A stretch of 64,000 nt of DNA from Schistocephalus solidus (Eukaryota; Platyhelminthes; Cestoda; Diphyllobothriidea; Diphyllobothriidae), in contig WEDG01003274.1 of NCBI GenBank assembly GCA_017591395.1, positions 44,358-108,357 of the forward strand, in the 5' to 3' direction. Shown piece after piece: positions 58,930-64,000 of this stretch. Under the pieces are notes generated by a model. It searched no databases, was not told the origin of the DNA, and saw only the letters and a program-made list of their open reading frames with translations. Each line of letters opens with the position of its first letter. Position 1 is the first letter of the stretch. The position numbers and the translations under genes were made by a program.

Positions 58930-60030
58930 ATTTGTGGAGGCTGTCAGAAACTGTCCATCAAGCAAAACCAGCTCAAGGATGAGATAAGGCAAATCAAATC
59001 AGCGCTAAAAGACACCTCCAAAGCAGAAGATGCCACTCAGAAGTCTACTGAGCGACTTACCAGGAGTAAAACCATTGATACGCGTTCAACGGTTATCCCA
59101 ACAACAACTTCGACAGCTTCTACGGCTTCCGAAAAACAATTACCAATGGCGCAGGACAAATCAGTCCACCTAAATCAAAACACCCGTTAAAAACGCAAAC
59201 TGACACCAAGAAGGAAAAAGCCAGTGGACAACCGACTTCAAGAGATTCCTCAAAAAAACTCGGACACGGGGCTTTGACCATTGAATTGTCCTCCACAGGA
59301 AGAACTAAGATTCTCACACCAAGCACAAGCAGTGTAATTAATTCCTCAACCGAAACTACCACCTGCGATTTAAAATCGTTGAACCCGTGGAATTCGCCGA
59401 AACCCGAAAAAACCGGATCAAAAGAAAACACATTACCAATCAGCATCCGCTCCATCGTCACAAGTGCGCAACGTTAAAACTTCCCGCCGGGTAGTGGAAG
59501 ACAGCGTTGTAGGTACACAAAATGCCAAGGACAAAAAAATGCATAATACAGGGACTTCCTGAATCAACAGCTGCGACTCCTGTAGATCGATTTTCTGAAG
59601 ACATGAACCACTTTCGTGAACTCCTGAACAATATGCTGGAACCTAATACGTCGAGTGAACTGGAAAAAAGACATCCGATTGGAAAACGGCCCGAAAGCCA
59701 ATCTGAATCAACACGTCCTAGTCCTCTTAAAGTTATCTTGACCATAAGCCAGGAAAACAGTCTCATTCTGTCGAGGCGCTTAAAAGTTAAAAAACTCAAA
59801 CCCTGGAGTTTTTTTTAACAGGACTTCTCACCTGCGGAGCGGAACAAACGCCATCAACTTGTCATTGATCTAAGACGGTGGCTTAGCGAGCGGGAAACCA
59901 ATTTGGTTATTTACAACAACCAAGTGATCCATCATCCATTGTTCTCCCCATGGAGATGCCCATTCCGGATTACCACGCAGTTGGCCCAGTTAACAGGGGC
60001 TCGCGCCTGACTGTTAGCACTTTCCGAGCA
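58930..60030 (+). pseudogene. Family B LINE ORF1, copy 2
   Basis: Readable blocks: KLSIKQNQLKDEIRQIKSAL (coiled-coil-like), STERLTRSKTIDTRSTVIP, then CIIQGLPESTAATPVDRFSE and FRELLNNML, then STRPSPLKVILTISQENSL. After a shift at 59817 come FSPAERNKRHQLVIDL and WLSERETNLVIYNNQVI. This layout parallels the family C ORF1 at 52340-53250. Several frameshifts separate the blocks. Confidence 0.7.
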
Positions 60031-60039
60031 TACCGAAAA

Positions 60040-62830
60040 CTAACATTCCTGTACACCAATGCCTAGAGTATATTATCAAAGCTCGACGAGCTTAAGATTC
60101 ATTTTTGCGATCTATCTTAAGATATCATTTGCGTAACAGAAAATGGGTAGTTTCAATACGTGGACGACCGGGAGGTAACTAAAACCAACATTTCAGGAAA
60201 GACAGGAAAGAGCGTCAAGGAGGATGCGTACTCACATACGTGAAAAGCGAACTTACAGTGTTAGACAAAACTTATTAACTCGCGTCTACTTCTGAGGCGA
60301 TATGGCTATCCATAAAAGAGTCAAGTACATCAAGTCAAGATGTCCTTACAGTCTACCGCCCACTGAGAAGATACCCCGTAGCCAAGGCTTACCTGATAGA
60401 GGAGCTTGAAAAGATTGCTACACGGATGGATATCCTGATCATGGGTAACTTGAATGCGCCTCACATCAACTGGAGCTCAACCTGCTTACATAGTTCTTAC
60501 CTAGCCTTTGACGGTTGTCTTTTGAGCACGACGTTAAAGCTACTTTTCACACAGTACGTCAATTGTCCAACAAGGGTGTGCGAAGGACAACAGGCCAATT
60601 GCCTTGACCTAGTTCTCACGAAGTCGCACAACAGCATCGACGAAGTATCATGTCTACCGCCGGAAGGTAAAAGTGAGTACGTGGTTCTGCAATGGGAGAA
60701 TTCACTATGTTCTTTACCAGCAAGACGCACCAAAATCAGAAGGAATATATGGCAAGGTGATTTCGGTGCAACAAGGGCCGAACTCATGCGCACTCCGTGG
60801 AAACCTTTATTCTTTGGAAACATAACCGAGGACTGGGAAACGTTCCTGGACATACTGCACAGGCTCAAGGACAATCACTGTCCAATTTTAAGGAAAAGGT
60901 TAACAAACAGACCGTGATGGCTTACGCAGGCATTAAAACTCAAAATAAACCACAAGCGGAGATTTTGGGAAAAATCGCTTACGGATGGAAATCGTGCATC
61001 TCTAAGTGCGTACAAAATGCAGATGAAACGGGTCAAGGGCCTTATTGTTAGAACAAAACAGGCTTTCTAAGTGGACCTGCTGAAACGGGCAACCATGAGC
61101 CCGAAACTCTTTTACGGTTACCTCAGGCAGAAATCACGGAACAAGGATCCGATACCCCTACTAAGGACCGCCGAGGGCATAGACCTTACTAAGGACGGTG
61201 CGAAGGCTGATCATCTTTTGCAATTTTTCCAGTCGGTTTTCACAAAAGAAACGAGTAACGATTACCCTGTCAATGACTTCGAAGTGCATACAATAGTCAA
61301 GACTCTTCATTTCACCGAGACAAATGTCCTCTCGGAACTTTAGGGGTTAAAGGAATCTAAGTCTCCGGGTCCCGATGAAGTTTCTGCAAGGCTGTTTAAA
61401 GAGTCAGCGAGAGAGTTGGCGAAAACCACTCTCTAGGCTTTTTCAAACATCCTTCCAGACCGAAAGTCTACCAGCCGAATGGAAATCCGCATGGATTACG
61501 CCGCCTATATGGTGCAGCCGGGTCCCCGCAAAGAATCATCGACCGGTTAGCCAATCCCCAGTTTCATTTCGCAAAATCATAAAAGAAATAACTACAACAA
61601 CTACTACAAAGTTCCAGAACATAACACCATATCCGGAGGTCAGCAATTTAATTTCCCTTTAGAGGCAGATCCCGCGTCAGCCAAATCTCCTGCTCTCAAT
61701 TGTTTAGAACGTTGACTGAAGCGGTTGATATTGAAAATACGGTGCACGCAGTCTATATAGACTTCAAAACGCTTTTGATAGCGTGTTGCACCACCACCTT
61801 TAAATCCTTAACTGTATATGTGGTAGACTTCTGACATGGATAAAACCCCTAACGCTCACAAACTGTCCATATCAGCGACAAACATCTTCGACTAAAGTTG
61901 AGGTTTGAGAGTGGTGTTCCCAAGGCTCTGTGCTCGCCCTATTTTGTTCTATTGTCTACATCAACGATTGTGCCAAACGAACTGACTGTGATATTGCCAT
62001 AAGTTTGCCGATGATCCTCAAACTTTGGGCGTCATTCAAACTGCGGCTGATGAAGCAGAAACTTGCAGGCAAACCTTAAAATCGACTCCAGAAATGGTCA
62101 ACGACTGGCTCTTGCCGTTAATGAGAGCAAGTGTAACATCATACGAGTCGGGAAAAGTAATCCTTCGAAAACCGTACGGTACAGTCTGAATGGCATTTCC
62201 ATTGAAAGAAGTGGATGTCCAAAAGGACCTTTGAGTCTGATCACGCCTCGCTTAAACCCTCCCTACATTACGCAAAAGGTAGCGAAGTCAGCTATGTCGA
62301 TTCTGTACCTCGTTAAACGAGCTTTTGCAGCTCTCTACTACCGACTGCTTCTGCTAAAGTCTTCGGAACATTCGTGTACACAGTTGGAGTCCGGCTATCC
62401 GAAGTTTTGGAGACCCTGGTGGCGAATGACATCAACATCCCCGAAAAAGGTCCACAGGCGAGCAAACCAAACGTGTCCTTTGGATCATGGCTCACAGCCC
62501 TATGAAACACGGCTGCCGAGTCTCAATCTCTTTCCCTTGCACTATAGACAGCTTCTGTACCTGATTACCGCACATCTTCCGCGTACTACGCGTCGAGGAC
62601 TGTTGTCTCGCCCAGGGGATTTCTCTTCGAGATAGCAAAACTAACGAATCCTGAGAGAGGTCATCCTCTCAAATTACGTGTGACTGGAGCAAGGCTAGAC
62701 ACTCGAAGTACTTTTCTCCAAAAGTAGTAGCTCGACGCTGGAATAGTCGTTTCTCTGGATGTTGTTATGTCGGACCTTTGAGGTTTTAAGCGAAAGTTAG
62801 ATCGATATAATGGTTCGAGCCACAAACACC
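60040..62830 (+). pseudogene. Family B LINE ORF2 (endonuclease + RT), copy 2
   Basis: The start is intact here: LTFLYTNA*SILSKLDELKI. Then come LTYVKSELTVLDKTY, LIMGNLNAPHINWSS (GDFN reads GNLN), NCLDLVLTK and PEGKSEYVVL (SDH reads SEY). RT blocks (KSPGPDE, LFQTSFQTESLPAEWKSAW, VYIDF, IVYINDC) are progressively frame-broken after 61340 by single-base indels. The C-terminal block is legible at 62300-62780. It is more damaged than copy 1 in the RT. Confidence 0.8.
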
Positions 62831-63410
62831 AACCGAAAGCTGCAAGCGTGACGCCGCAGTACCGTGCGGCACTCTAAGATACTACTAGCTATATTTGAGT
62901 AACATTTCTTTATGCTTTGTTATTTTCTGCTCGAGGGCTTGTGACTCCAATATTCCATGCCGTATCCCCATAGTCCTCGCCGCTTCGAACCCATTCGGCA
63001 CAACCCGGCATCAAATCTATGCCCGCAATCAGCCAGACCCTCGGGCTTAATCACCGTCCACAGTGTAGCGAGCTGCTCCTCCTTGGTTCCGGAACCGGCA
63101 ATGGACCGAGGATGATCCGGGACATATATTTCCAACTCCTTTAAACTCAACGGACCTGCAATCAGCAAGGAGCAACCCGGCTGATTCACGTGACCCGAAA
63201 CGCCCCCGTTGATTCCGGCCGTGGCTTACCTGCCTTTTCTCCCAAACATCACCGGAGTTCACTGTTCGTTTTTTCAACTATGTTCCACTATGTTAGCTCG
63301 CTAACATATCGAGATAATATTTTATTTTTGATACCACAACCGCATGTCCAAATAGGAATTCAAAGGCGACTCCACCCACATCTCCTTTAAACATACTGAT
63401 ACCGATACCG

Positions 63411-64000
63411 AATACTATTGTTCTTCTTAAGCACTAGACCCAGATGCTGCTGCAAACGTTTTCTTCCATATAGCTTTTCCGTGATTCGTGATCAGGCGAA
63501 TCATGAGGGAATTGCTAAGCACACACCCAAATTCCCTACCGACTGGATCTAACTTCTTTGTATGTTCGATGTGAATGTCTGATACTGATACTTTTTACAA
63601 AGTTCTAGGGTCCACTCTATTTCTCGTTTTGTCTCCCCGTCCGCCCTTTGACCCACCGTAAATCTTTGAAGAGACTAAGGAGGCCAAGCCCGACGAAAAA
63701 CGACAAGCCTATGAGGTTAACTCCTGCTGAAAATCCTTTCGTAAGCTGCGGAAGCTCTTTTCGCGCACAGTTAGCGTCGAGAAAAACGCAGCACCCCGCA
63801 TTTCGAGACGCCTTAGGAAACCCAATAGCTGGACGCCATGTGGACTGCTGATAGCTTCAATGCTTCTGTGTCTAGGAAACGTTTAGGTAAACACTCTGTC
63901 GCCATCTTTTCTAACATCCGTTTTGACCGATAACGTCCTCGAAACCATAACTTTATCCTTCTACGACCGTTGCCATAGTAACGCACCACGAAGTACACAA
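63411..64000. other. No gene recognised
   Basis: Sequence right of the duplication. A plus-strand frame at 63648-63851 is basic and open for 67 codons but matches nothing known to me. Confidence 0.35.

Larger units (their letters stand above)
55957..63410 (+). repeat. Large direct duplication, copy 2
   Basis: The partner of 19707-27800, in the same order and orientation. It lacks the 718-bp insertion of copy 1. It contains more single-base losses in the LINE B coding region than copy 1. The left edge coincides with the LINE C to LINE E junction; the right edge fades near 63410. Confidence 0.9.

Overview
This is repeat-rich, mostly non-coding genomic DNA of an invertebrate animal. There are no operons or ribosome-binding sites. 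The recognisable protein coding is broken retrotransposon sequence plus a few exon-like blocks with splice signals. CR1-type LINEs, an LTR element of the CsRn1/Kabuki type (gag and integrase wording, tRNA-Trp primer site), a Ty3/gypsy element primed by tRNA-Leu, tRNA-derived short repeats and introns of about 56 nt would all suit a parasitic flatworm. That assignment is inference, not proof.

Layout. 0.27-2.41 kb: minus-strand exons of what looks like a host gene that I cannot name. 2.4-8.5 kb: mostly featureless, with a tRNA-like short repeat and a (GA)n tract. 8.5-11.6 kb: a truncated LINE 3' end abutting a broken minus-strand Ty3/gypsy element. 12.9-15.1 kb: a CsRn1-like LTR element that has lost protease, RT, RNase H and most of integrase, and whose 3' LTR is split by a LINE tail. 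16.9-19.7 kb: three LINE fragments in mixed orientation. 19.7-27.8 kb: copy 1 of a large direct duplication carrying a LINE tail, two tRNA-like relics and a nearly full-length CR1-like LINE (family B). 28.45-31.2 kb: a minus-strand Rex1-like LINE (family F) with a CT-repeat tail. 32.26-33.24 kb: a tandem array of about 309-bp units, each carrying a tRNA-like region. 33.3-38.1 kb: diverged low-copy direct repeats, including a duplicated exon-like block. 39.8-51.8 kb: LINE relics, of which family E (41.5-44.96 kb) is best preserved. 52.3-55.96 kb: CR1-like LINE family C with ORF1, endonuclease and RT. 55.96-63.4 kb: copy 2 of the large duplication.

Almost every LINE ORF is interrupted by stops, frameshifts or deletions, so no mobile element here looks autonomous. 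The main interest is architectural: the roughly 8-kb duplication about 36 kb apart with one edge exactly at a LINE tail, the tandem tRNA-like array, nested insertions that allow events to be ordered, and the exon-like blocks. All calls come from reading translations and comparing segments within the window; no database search was possible.
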